A model generated the notes under the pieces. It searched no databases and was not told the origin of the DNA. It saw only the letters and a program-made list of their open reading frames with translations. The translations under genes and the position numbers were made by a program. A DNA stretch of 64,000 nt from Trichuris trichiura (lineage: Eukaryota; Nematoda; Enoplea; Trichinellida; Trichuridae): NCBI GenBank assembly GCA_037903355.1, contig JBAJFE010000042.1, positions 2,120,001-2,184,000 of the forward strand, read 5' to 3'. The first letter of the stretch is position 1. Every line of letters begins with the position of its first letter. Shown here one piece after another: positions 23,512 to 34,339 of the stretch.

Positions 23512-24795
23512 ATCTACGAGGTTTTTCGAAAAGTTTCCGGAAAAATTAAACAAACTTTTATATGCGATGATATCAAACTTATTTCTCAACGTATCTTCCG
23601 TCAACCTCTATGCATTTCTGCAGAAGGTGTCGCCACCTCCGCAGACCCTCCTTGTAGAATCCTGCGGGCTGCGTATTGCACTAAGTCAATACGGTTCGTT
23701 TCGCGTCATCCACTGCCTCGAACAGTGTGTGCCTTTTAAGTTTGGGAAGAGAAAAAAGTTTCACGAAGCAACATCTGGACTGTAGGGCGAGCGTCGAATG
23801 ACTTCCCACTGAAACTGACGAAGAACAGTCCTAACGATCCTTCACGAATGAGGCGGCTCGTTATCGTGACAGAAAAAGACATCGAGGTGCCACTTGCTGT
23901 GCCATTTTCTTGCCATTGCGGTCTTCAAGTTTGGCAATACTGCTTCGTAATAACATGCCGTGACTGTTCGCTCTCCCTCGAGGAAGTCAGTCAGAATTAC
24001 TGCGTTTGAGTACCGGAATATGATCGCTATAATTTTTCTAGCCGACCGCTCTGCTTTAGACTTGACTGGATCTGCTGACTCTCTCGATAACCACTGCTTA
24101 GATTGGATTTTACTCTCACAGTCATATTGATAGATCCGTGTTTCATTTCCCGTGACTTTACGGTCAAAAAATCCCTTCTCGTTTGCTTCAACTTTCTTTG
24201 AAAGGTCCCAAGAAAGGTTAACGCGTCGAACCAACTGTTCTTCACGCAACGCTTTCGGGACCCACTGAGCTGGAAGCTTCCTCAGACCAAGGGTTTCATG
24301 CACTATTCCAAATGCTGAAGGGAGGGAGATCCCAGCCATTCTAGCAATCCTTCCGATAATAATTCTGCGGTTTTCTTCCACTAGGTTCAGGGTAAGGGTT
24401 AAGATCCCTTCTCTCGTTGCGCTTGCTCGTCGTCCAGCTCTCCGGATGTCTTCGACAGCCTCTCTGCCCTCCTTAAAACGCCTAATCCACTCACAGACAA
24501 CCGATTTGGATGGTGCACTACTTCCGTAAACCTGCCGCAAAGATTGAACAATCCTCTTCAGCTACCACTCAAGCTTGGATAGAAATTTAATGTTAGCTCT
24601 CACCACAAAACAAAAATTTTCCATATCATGAGAAAAACGATTACTTTAGGAGCAGCTTATACCACACTGACGCAGTGTCAGATAAGGCTACTTCATCGTA
24701 GAAGTCTGACGATAACGAAGATAAGGTTAAACATGTTCATGCCCATCAGTTGGCATCCTGTCAGACAGTGCACCATCTTTCCGGGAACTTTACGA
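23512..24795 (-). mobile_element. Degenerate mariner transposon
   Basis: About 1.3 kb, the usual mariner size. Ends carry related inverted repeats: ACGAGGTTTTTCGAAAAGTT...CCGGAA near 23516-23546, and on the other strand CTCGTAAAGTTCCCGGAAAG near 24774-24795. The shared core AAAGTTYCCGGAAA is typical of mariner subfamilies with ACGAGG-type ends. The transposase gene inside is broken, so the copy is inactive. Confidence 0.8.
23530..24629 (-). pseudogene. Mariner transposase, inactivated
   Basis: The frame opens at 24629 (MENFCFVVR...IKFL), as mariner transposases do, but meets an in-frame TAG about 20 codons later. The main open part (23842-24540) has the paired helix-turn-helix region (VYGSSAPSKSVVCEWIRRFK; ARMAGISLPSAFGIVHE; the WVPKAL linker) and the first catalytic block, which reads VTGNETRIYQYD where active elements have VTGDETW. 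Thus the first catalytic Asp is Asn. The second block HDN is kept (FFCHDNEPPH). The third (YSPD) lies in another frame and is followed by a stop. Several independent lesions show long decay. Confidence 0.85.
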
Positions 24796-24919
24796 GCATC
24801 CATTATACATACACTCAGCCCTCGTTATCTGCGGGTTCTATACAACACGGTTCGTCCGGCGTAAAATAGCGACGTCATCTTTTACACGCCAGTGCACGAG
24901 ATAAAGCCTAGAACAGTCA

Positions 24920-25404
24920 GTGATTGCTGGTTTGTTGGGAGACCCAGTCAGTGAATGCGACGCGTTAGATGCCATCGATGAGGAGGTCATGGACGTAGTG
25001 AATATTGCCAAGGAGTTGAGAGGTGAGGGTTTCTCTGACACGATAGAAGACTATATCAGAGAGCACACAGAAAATTGTGAAAAACCGTTCACCAACGAGG
25101 AACTCGAGAAACTGATGCAATCAACTACGAGCAGCGACGACGACGTTATGGGAGATACAGGAGCATAAACACCTTCAGATTGAACTCTGCAAAAGCTTGC
25201 CAGTATTTTCTGGCAAGCGCAGGTCCTAATGGATATGATTGATGAATACAATCCATCCATGAAACATGGCGTCATGGTTACATGAGGAATAACGGCTTCG
25301 TTGAAGTCGCTACAAGATTTATTCGATGAAGTGAAAAAAAGGCAGATACAGCTCCCTATAACAGTGTTTTCAAATAAAGCTTCGGCAGCTACGAAGCCTA
25401 ACAT
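24920..25404 (+). pseudogene. Possible remnant of a pogo/Tigger-type transposase C-terminus
   Basis: The open frame 24920-25168 is acidic and contains AIDEEVMDVVNIAKELRGEG and PFTNEELEKLM, which resembles the acidic C-terminal tail of pogo/Tigger/jerky transposases (NEEL-type motif). Sequence to about 25400 (MDMIDEYNPSM in a shifted frame, then LQDLFDEVKKRQIQLP) continues in the same style with frame changes. There is no catalytic core here and no terminal repeats that I can pair. Identification is by style only. Confidence 0.3.
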
Positions 25405-25980
25405 TTTAAGGCGAGAAGTTTAGCTATCAACGAGTTCAAGAAACCGTAGGAGTGGCCGGTCTCCAGGGGATCTGTGCCCACCCACAAAAAGTGGGTAAAT
25501 TGATTCATGGTGCTCCAAACGTTTCTGCCGTAGACGTTTTGCTCTATGTGGATATGTTCTGCGTGATCTTCAGTATTTCTGCTTAAGTGCGCCTATGTAT
25601 TTTATATTTCCCCTGCTCTGTATCCATTCCGCGGACCAGTAGATCGCATAGTTTGTTAAAGCAAGGCGTTAGGCGTTTAAAGAAAGAGCATCTTACTGTT
25701 ATCCTTTCTTGTATCTAACGGCCTGGACTCTGATGGCTAACCCCGTTGGACAAGCGCAGTCTCAGTGATGTCATTATCTCGCAGCTAGATTCTGTATGTA
25801 GTACCAAGCTTCGAAGGATGACATGGTATGATAACCGTTCCGAAAAGAATTCAACTGGGCAGGACGAAATACGCGGCTAGAATATAAGCTATTTGGCCTT
25901 TTTCATAGGGTATCCTATATAACGCTGTGAAACGCTTAAAATTTTGAACGAATTAACCGCTGATAACGAGGGCCGACGGT

Positions 25981-26009
25981 ATATATATAAATAGATAGAT
26001 AGATAGATG
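25981..26009. repeat. Short AT / GATA microsatellite
   Basis: TATATATATA followed by four to five GATA units. Simple sequence repeat. Confidence 0.8.
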
Positions 26010-26154
26010 CATATATACAGTCTAGCTTTCATGTATACATGCATTTAAACGATTAAAAATTTGAAGCTAAAGACTGCGTATTTTCCCAGAGGAGAGAGGA
26101 TAACGCTGTCTGTTTGGGAAATGATCTTGAACACCGCATGCTTCTTAAACGGTC

Positions 26155-26281
26155 TGAGGTATCACATGACGGAGTCTTCGTGCGGCTTTCTGTTTGCCCG
26201 TTGTTGGTTTCTGAAAAAATCAAAGCAAACAGGGAAGACAGAATGCTTGCTTGATTATTTCGGGAACCAACAACGGGCAAG
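26155..26281. repeat. Dispersed repeat with inner inverted repeat
   Basis: Contains the inverted pair TGCCCGTTGTTGGTT (26196-26210) and AACCAACAACGGGCA (26265-26279), a 15-bp perfect stem with a loop of about 54 bp. The left part (about 26170-26220, minus strand) matches 42068-42112 on the plus strand at roughly three positions in four, including TTTCAGAAACCAA and GGAAGCCGCA-like blocks. The translated frames on the corresponding strands share CGFL..R.WFLK, so the repeat may derive from a coding element. Confidence 0.5.
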
Positions 26282-29200
26282 ACAAAAGCCTGAATGAAAA
26301 ACTCTGTTTGGATAGAACCAAAATGCGTCTGTTTTTACGTAAACAGTGGTATAGTAACTTTACGTAATGCATTCAAGGTGCGTTTCAATTTCGTTTCTGT
26401 TTTTTGTAGTGTTCGTCAATCTGTCTTGATGATCGTCACCAATCATTTGCAAATGAATTGACTGAAACACTCACCAAGATTTATGAAATAAGAACCGTCA
26501 CATTGAAATCTTCTTACGAGATTGGCATAAAGCTTTTCCCAAACACTTCTACGGGACTGGAATAGCGAAACTATTTATCTTGTGAGCAGAATTTCATTTA
26601 CTTTAATTATTATCAATACTACAACCTGCGCGAAAAGAAAATAAGCTCTTAATGGAACTGAGCAGAGGAAACTTTGCAACGGGCATCCGAACGATTGCGG
26701 CATTTATTAAAGCGTCCATATTACCGCCAAGATACCACGAGATAAAAGCGAAACGATTCAAGGCATCCTGAATCTTAACGGCGCAAAGAGTGGTGTCACA
26801 TTTAATGTAAACAGGAAGCGCTGCCTGCAGTGCAGGTATGGCAGCTGCAGTCAGGAAATACAAAGGGACTCTGATAACTCGAATGTGAGCGTGGACTGGT
26901 TTGGCAGGAAAAGACAAGCTTAACGTATGAATGATTTTTGCTATCAAACCCTTTCTTCTTCTTCTGGGAAAAGATGCATGCCAAGTTGTTTTTGCTGAGA
27001 CTGCTGGAGGATTCAATCGATGACGAGGAGCAATTATAATAAATGTTACATTCAAAAATGGTGGTATCAATAGCGTGACTTCGAAGAAGGGTATCATTTG
27101 TCATCGTAATTCGCTAATTGAATTTTAAAAATGACTTCCATTCTGTCATTATGCAACAATTCGAATTTGCGCTATGCCACATTCCGTAGCTGTCTAATGA
27201 AGAGAGGATGTGAAAAATCTTGAAAGCGCGCAAAAGTTAATAAGGATCGTATTTTTCAAATTTAGCCAGTCCGTATGAACTGAACATCCATCATTTAACG
27301 ACTAATTTGACATGTTAATGGAAAAAACATTAAATTAACTTTTATGATTGCTAAGGGAGTTATGATCTCCAAAAGTTCTTAATAATAAAATGAGAATGAA
27401 AGCAGCAGTACTATTGTTACTGTCTGAGCAAGTTTGGTAGGATTACCTGAAAGAACAGTAGTGCACTTGACAGCAGCTTGCTTCAATTAGAACAACATCC
27501 TCCTAAACTTATTGATGTTAGAATGCAAGCCGCCGTTGCTCATCTATAAACATGCATTCTTGCGTGTTAATCCTCCCTCCGAACGACTGCACTTGTGCTT
27601 GGACGGTGATTAGTTCACATGGAACAACAAGTGCTGTACCTAGTCGCAACGCATTCGGCAGCATTATTGATATTCGTAATAACTTACTTAATGAATTGAA
27701 TACATGAAAAGTATGTGATAAATAGCCTTGCATGGAGATGGTTACGTTTCTATCGCGCACTTTCCCATTGCGGTATCTTTCGTGAAAAGATGTACTTCAT
27801 TCTTGAGAGCTGCACCTGCATTTTCTATCAATAGTTTATGTAATGCCAACGGATGTTTATCAGTTCCACCTACTGCAAACTATTCTTGTTTATACGTTTC
27901 GCAGGCAACCAGAAAATGCGAATTAGTTCGGCAGTTGAAAAACCATGTTAGGGTTGATACTGTGCTTCTTGCAACCATTGGTGGTAGGTTAGGTTAGGTA
28001 GCGAAAAAGGCAGTGTCACGTATTTCCTGCAATGTTGTTTATTACTGCCATTCTCAGACGCAAATAAAAACATAACAATAGCAATGAGCCCTTTAAGGAA
28101 TTTATTCCAAATTTTCAAAACTGCATTTGGTCAGAGTTGAAGAGTTTTGAGGGAAGAAGTACTCAGAATGCCCTGCTGCTAAAATTATCCTTCCTAAGTT
28201 GTTAATGATCCGTTTACGGCAATAGGAAAAGCAACTCATTTTAATAGCAAAGTGCAGGCTGACAGCAGGAAAAACTCTGATTGCAGAAGGGTTGCACAGT
28301 TTTTTAGCTTGCACAAAATTATCATCTATGAAGGATGTCAGACCTACCTGTTGCTACTATGAAACCTGCAGCAACCGAAACGCTTCTTCTTCAAAGGACA
28401 GAACATTCAGTAATGATCGACGTATTCAAGCTTCTTCTTTTCCGGCGAAGACCTGGTTTCGCGAGTGACGCCCATATGGCACTGAAAATCTTCACTGCGC
28501 AAGATTCAAGTGATTATCAGAACTCTCCATGTTCCACTGCTAATGATCAGACGACAAATTACAGCTCTTGGCAAAGAATTATTTGATAATGCGCAGCGCC
28601 CAGTAATGCTACAGTTGTACAAAAAGTCGCTGTGTTGCCATTGGGGGAACAGAAACAAGGTGGAGTAAAACTATACTACTCAACACAGTATGGAGCATAA
28701 ATCACGTGAATCGGTTGTTTCTGAATTTTTTCAAGCTCCCATTCAGAGCAGATAAGTGAAACAGCAGATAAAATGGGGACAGCTGTCAGCATACGGCAGT
28801 CAATTTGAAATTAACAATAAGTACAAAACCATGTTTTCAACCACAAATGTGTTGCTCACGAAACGAAGTCCTTACAGGGAACAAAATTATTCAGACACTC
28901 TTTTATGTGAGTTGTGGTATCCCTTGGGAAGTAGAAGCTTTTGCTGAAATGGAATAACGCTGAGCTGCTTCCTGAACGTGTCATATTGGAATAGTAGCTT
29001 GAAGGCTCATTTCAAAGACCGAAAGCGTTCTTCCGCGTAATGGATTTTAGGCAGGTGCCCTTAAAGACAGCTAGTTTTCAACTGTTGGTACAGCAAAATT
29101 TGCTTTAAACGAAATTTCGCCATATCGACAGTGAAAACTCATGTTCCCGGTACAACTATTCCAACGTCCATATATCTATGAGTAGTCATCAATAACGGAG

Positions 29201-30067
29201 ATGATGAATGCGTTATGAATGTTATTGATTCATCTTAACGTGTTTCTAAGTGATGAGTCATTTATTTAAACGTCCTTAGAAGTTAAATGTGTCACAGAAC
29301 GCACAGGCAGTGTAAAGCAAGGCTATTTTGGCCTGCTTAACATTCTGAGTACGAAAACTAAAAATGAGGAATTATCTAAGATTAGCGAAGGCCTTCATTT
29401 CTATGGAAACATCAAATGCCTTTAATGATTGATAATTGTGTTCCCTTAAACATTCAGTGGCAGGATTCATTCTAGTCTAGTTGTCTCCAGTTGCTATAGT
29501 GCTGCTTTCAGCCAAGTTTATAGTTAAAAGTCATTGGTGTACTTTTAACAGCTATTCCGCAGTTCGTATAGGACAAGTCGTTTCATTTATCTTGAAGATC
29601 AGCAGAGTCTGATTCAGTTCCGTTTTCAGTGTCAAACGTTCACCACCATCCATTGTTAAATGTAGCTCAAGTTTTTGATTCAGAATGTTTCATTCCAGCT
29701 GTCGGTGAAATCTACATAGGCTGCAATGTTAGGCACTCTGCTGCCAGCAGCCATCTGTTTTCTGGTTTGGCTCTTTGTTAAGCTTTGTCCAACTCTAAGG
29801 GAAGAACGCCAATACAGCATCATATCGTGCCGTTCCCCTGGATAATCTTAATGAACCATATTGATAGTCATAATAACAGAATAATTAGAACAGCATCCTG
29901 TAATAAAATTCATGAAAACATGCTATTCTTTCTCTGTGTCTTACTGCAGTCATATATTTCGCTGGTGGTGAGATAGGGGCAGTCAAAAAAGCTCCGAGAA
30001 CGGCATTTTATCGTCTAACAAAAGAGCTGCTCCCTAGATAAACGTTTTTCATAATGGAAGTTATGTA
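26282..30067. other. Gene-poor stretch
   Basis: No gene recognised over 3.8 kb. The longest frame, minus 26603-27097 (164 codons), is hydrophobic in its middle (PLYFLTAAAIPALQAALPVY) but has no recognised domain, and a second overlapping frame is also open, so it may be chance. GGTTAG-type units occur at 27984-27999. Remaining frames are short. Confidence 0.3.
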
Positions 30068-30371
<304 letters not shown>

Positions 30372-30431
30372 AGAGTAGTAGTGGTAGTAAGAAGAATAAA
30401 TTATTACTATCATTTTCATAGTTGTTCCACT

Positions 30432-30580
30432 GGTTCACGGGTTTGGCCTGTTGGATGTATCTGTAAGTAAATTTCAAAATGCCCTACCAACGAATGGATG
30501 AGCAAATTGTTAGAGAAAATACAAAACAATGTGGATACCGTACGTTTCGGAACTGCTCATGTTCCGTCGTCAGCAGTGTT
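30432..30580 (-). repeat. Solo terminal repeat of a Penelope-like element
   Basis: Closely matches 34128-34280 (end of the PLE at 34.1 kb): both run GGTTTGGCCTGTTGGATGTA ... CCCTACCAACG.ATGGATGA ... CGTACGTTTCGGAACTGCTC and on through TTCCGTCGTCAGCAGTG. The minus strand has the same CTGACGA ... GAAAC hammerhead-like arrangement (30538-30574). Only this terminal part is present; downstream sequence differs from the 34-kb copy. Confidence 0.8.
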
Positions 30581-31054
30581 GGGGAGGGAGTACTACTGAA
30601 AACGGAACCGAATCAGACTCTACTATCATTAAATAGTTTATTTTCTTTATTGCTGTGTAACCGTACTATAAGCATACCATCAGCTTAAACAAAATTGCTT
30701 ATAAGTCAAAATTAGTTGTCTAAAGCGCGAATCTTGTAATGATCTGCTTAAAACTGAAAGCAGAGTAATAGCATTAAGAGGATCTAGGAACAATCAGATA
30801 ACTGCCCAAGCCAGGTTTACACTAGGCTGTGGAGACCATCTGAACGCACTTTCTCATTTCAAGACCATGCTTTTTCTGGAACATAGTTTCCAGTAGACTC
30901 ACAGTTCCTTCGTAAAACGGCAGATCATTTGTCGATATATTCTGCTTCTTTAAAAAGGAGCAGTTCAACTAAACAGTGATCATAGTTTATTTTGAAAGAA
31001 AGCGCCGAGAGCACGTTCTCTTGATCACGCTTTAATGCTCCAGCAGTAGCGATC

Positions 31055-31462
31055 TTGAACACGGGGTGTTTCTTAACGGGGCAATCTCAACTACTGAGAG
31101 AGAACGTCTTCCAATCCTCACCATTCCCTACTACGTCGGCCTGGGGGGAACACTTGCAACGTCTGGGTCGCCAGTACGGCTTCCGCATTTTCTTCAAGTC
31201 TTCCCCCAACCTTCGTTCCTTAGTGCGGAACGATAAGATCAAGGTCCCATTCCAACAGAGACCTGGCGTCGTTTATGTGATTAATTGTGATTGCAACGCC
31301 TCCTACATAGGAGAAACGGGCAATACATTATTTGACAGATTTAAAGAACACATGAATGCGCTCAAGAGTTACCGTTCTGCGGAAGAAGAACTGAATGGAA
31401 TACACAGGATACGTCAGGGACGCCCTAGAACCGTGCCTCCAGCAGTAGCGAACTTTAAGTAA
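31055..31462 (+). pseudogene. Penelope-like element endonuclease fragment (GIY-YIG)
   Basis: The frame resembles the C-terminal part of the PLE protein at 34.6 kb: LRSLVRNDKIKVPFQQRPG, then the GIY-YIG nuclease core VVYVINCDCNASYIGETGNT, as against LRSIVRNDKIKVPFDSRPG and CGCNASYIGETGTT there. After RFKEHMNA the similarity fades and the frame ends. The reverse transcriptase part is missing, so this is a dead fragment from a different subfamily copy on the opposite strand. A short direct repeat AGCAGTAGCGA lies at both edges (about 31043 and 31441) and may mark the insertion. Confidence 0.8.
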
Positions 31463-32352
31463 TAAATGATAATCACGTTCGAACAAACTGTTCAACTTAA
31501 TGACTACAAAATAAGTTAGCAACAATCATGCGTTGTAGAAATAACTGACATTGAGTTCAGATTATTCCTACTTGCCTTAAGCTTGTATGTTCAAAAATAA
31601 AACTGCAGGAGCCAACGTTTGCGAATTCAAACAGGTATAGCAAAAATATGGCAATACTTTAACTATGCCAAGGAACACTTAATGAGCTAAAAGTGACAAA
31701 AGTCCCAACTAGTAAGTATTGCACTGTGTCCGTAAACATGCATGAACAAATCCACTTCTTAGACATTCAAACAAATAACTCGTGCGTACCAGCGATAGGT
31801 GAAATTGAAGTTTATGCTTTAAAGTTTCAAGTTTATCTGAAAGCATACAGATTGACCTGTTCAGTCAAACATCACCAGTTACCGACGAAAAATTTTATTT
31901 TCGAAAGTTTCTTTTAAATAACCTTATTATGAAAACACAACTGCGCCTAGTAACCAAACTTTGCTTAGCTGCTATCAGGCAGCTGATTTTCAAGTCCATT
32001 CATTAAACTGAAATTATTTTTTAGTAAAGAAACGAAGTGTTATGTATCAAGTGAGGCCAGAAGCTCTGTCTTTCTGAAAAAAATATGCTTTTAATTATGT
32101 CGGCAAGTTAAGCTGCCCTATAGGTTCATCCTAGCAGTTCACCCTTTTATCCTCAGCACTTTACCTTGATTAACTTCAAAGCCTGCTATAAGTCAACCAG
32201 TAAAAGCTGCGTTGACAACGTTTGTAACACGCTATGCAAATGCAGGCAAGTGAGAACTTAATCGATTCATTGTTATTTATTTTTCATTTCAACAGAGACT
32301 GCGAATAAAACAAAGGGCTAATACAGTACGTATAACTCTCTCAGGTCAATGT
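31463..32352. other. Intergenic, 3' flank of LIM gene copy 1
   Basis: No gene recognised. The last 60 bases or so to the right are similar to the 3' flank of LIM copy 2 at 42.99-43.05 kb, so they belong to the duplicated segment. Confidence 0.35.
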
Positions 32353-33106
32353 TTAAGCCGGACCGCCACGGGTGCGATCAAACACGTACTTTGCCCGACG
32401 GAAGGGCATGTCGCAGGCGTTACAGTAAACATTTTCGTTTAGTTGGAAAAATTTATCATCAGGCTTTAGTTGCTTGAGACATTCGACACATTTGAAACAG
32501 TTTGGACAGATCACACCAACTTGCAGCACAATATTTTGCTCCTCTTCCTTTAAAATGGTACGACATTTCACGCAAGGTACACTCTTTACTTTCTCATAGC
32601 ACTGCTTGCAAAGTGCACGCTGTTTGTATCCTTGCCATTCATTTTCTTGAACGGGCTAAACAGATAACCATATTGAAATGAAAAAGTGAATGAATCTATT
32701 TAAAATATAGTAATGAGTTTACCGCATTGCAATCTGCACAGCGAACACAACGGTAATGAAAGCGCACTCCGAAAATGGTAATTATCTTTTTGTCCAAAGG
32801 AGTGAATTCTTTGCCGCATGTTGTACATGTTTCATTGGCTCCTAATTCTTTATTGTCTATATGCGCCTTGCATACAACCTGGTCATCCAAACATTGGGCA
32901 TTAACATCTGGGTTGTCAATCTTCTTATGACAATAGTCGCACTTAGGACATCCTTCGTGAAAGAAGAAACGTCCTACGACAACAAACTGAAATAGAAGAG
33001 AACGCTTTCTAGTAAGAAAAATACTACATAGACGAGCTAGCAAGTATACCTTATTTGTCCCACTGAATGGATTGTTGCATCCGTGGCAGTTTTGATCCGG
33101 CTTCAT
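32353..33106 (-). CDS. Three-LIM-domain protein (copy 1, intact)
   Basis: Predicted zinc-binding adaptor of 207 residues; LIM domains mediate protein contacts, typically at adhesion or muscle attachment sites or in the nucleus. Exons 33050-33106, 32723-32986 and 32353-32655, with introns of 63 and 67 bp. LIM1: CHGC...HEGCPKCDYC...CKAH. LIM2: CTTC...HYRCVRCADC...CKQC. LIM3: CVKC...CPNCFKCVEC...CNAC. All zinc ligand positions are filled (Cys replaces the usual His in LIM3). Spacing between LIM2 and LIM3 is like that in PINCH/FHL-type arrays, but too few domains are seen to name the family. An acceptor (ttatagcag) lies three bases before ATG, so an upstream exon or trans-splicing is likely. The frame at 33270-33320 (LCKQCNGEELTGR) could be part of such an exon. 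The 63-bp intron has no stop in frame. Confidence 0.85.
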
Positions 33107-34106
33107 TCTCTGCTATAACCAACCGCTTACAACGGGTAAATGATGTAAGAATGAATAATGAACTTCTGATAGCTTCGTTTTAGATTAAAACTTTAAACCG
33201 CCAGTCAAATAATTTAAAAACTTGTGTGAACATGCACATCATGTAACCGTATTCGTAGGAAACCCGCCCCGTTAATTCTTCTCCATTACATTGCTTACAT
33301 AAGGATGCTACGCCAAAACTGAAAGGTTGAACAATGACAACTTCTCGTAAAATTGAGATCAGGTTTTCATACTGTGATGTAGGCGTCAGTTTTTTACTTC
33401 GCAAGTGCCAACACGCACTCTGAGTAATACGCTAATAAGACAAGCAGGCAAAAACATACAGTAAATAAGCGCGGACATAACACACCATGAAATGTGAAGT
33501 TAGCATTCATAATCCCACGCGTTAATATTCCAGACAAGCATAATCCTTGGTTTGCTTAGTTTTTTCTGTTGTTTTCTCTCCAATATGGGGTACGATAATT
33601 CCATGCGACTGCGATCTACGATAGCGAAACGAAGTTCCGTCGCAGCGTAAGATGTCACCGTACATGGATTTTAGTTAATAGAGGTTCAGAAGACACGACA
33701 AGGATATACAGTATGATCTTGATTGCTACAGAGTGGTAAATGGTGTAATGAAGAAAATTGTACATTTAAAACTTCATATCTTCGGAATGAGTATTACATC
33801 AGCGGAAGCAGTATTTCCCGAGGAGCAGACGGGAAAGGAGCCGTGAAGAGAGTGAAGGCAAAGAGAGTGACTGACGGAAGTTAGGGGAAGAGCAGAAGTT
33901 GATGAAAGAGCAGTAGAGCTCATAGGGACAGAGCAGGATGGCAGGCAAACTTACAATATGACCTGGGGTTAGCAAAGAGGCAAGATCCGACACGTTTCTC
34001 ATCCCGTTATGACAAGCTCAATCTTTTACACATTCATGGAACGAAATTTGTCTTCAAATGTACTGCTTTATTATTTCGAAAGACAGGATGTCTTTTAACA
34101 AGCTTG
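33107..34106. other. 5' flank of LIM copy 1
   Basis: Homology with the second copy extends only about 50 bp beyond the start codon. A Cys-x2-Cys exon-like frame lies at 33270-33320 (minus). Otherwise nothing recognised up to the PLE. Confidence 0.35.
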
Positions 34107-34230
34107 AATAGTTTCATAGTAGATCTTCAGATTCACGGGTTTGGCCTGTTGGATGTATCTGTAAGTAAACTTCAAAATGCCCTACCAACGGATGGATGAA
34201 CAAATTGTAAGAGAAAATACAGAACAATTT

Positions 34231-34276
34231 GTATACCGTACGTTTCGGAACTGCTCGTGTTCCGTCGTCAGCAGTG
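34231..34276 (-). ncRNA. Hammerhead-ribozyme-like motif in PLE terminal repeat
   Basis: On the minus strand: CTGACGA, then a stem GGAAC / GTTCC with a 7-base loop, then GAAAC followed by GTACGG. This matches the hammerhead core CUGANGA - stem II - GAAA, with one extra C after CTGACGA. A very short stem III (AC/GT) could be followed by a cleavable GTA. PLE terminal repeats are known to carry minimal hammerheads. The same core is conserved in the copy at 30538-30574. Activity is not shown by sequence. Confidence 0.5.
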
Positions 34277-34339
34277 TTGGGGAGAAGGTGATTATTCGGT
34301 AAGGGGTTTATATAGCGCATGGGTACAATGGGTGTTTGA

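Noticed and set aside
26603..27097. 164-codon minus-strand frame as a membrane protein gene
   Set aside because: Hydrophobic middle only; another frame of 100 codons overlaps, and no splice sites, start context or family support it.
28335..28586. Plus-strand frame of 83 codons
   Set aside because: No motif, no splice partners, and ordinary for chance at this length.
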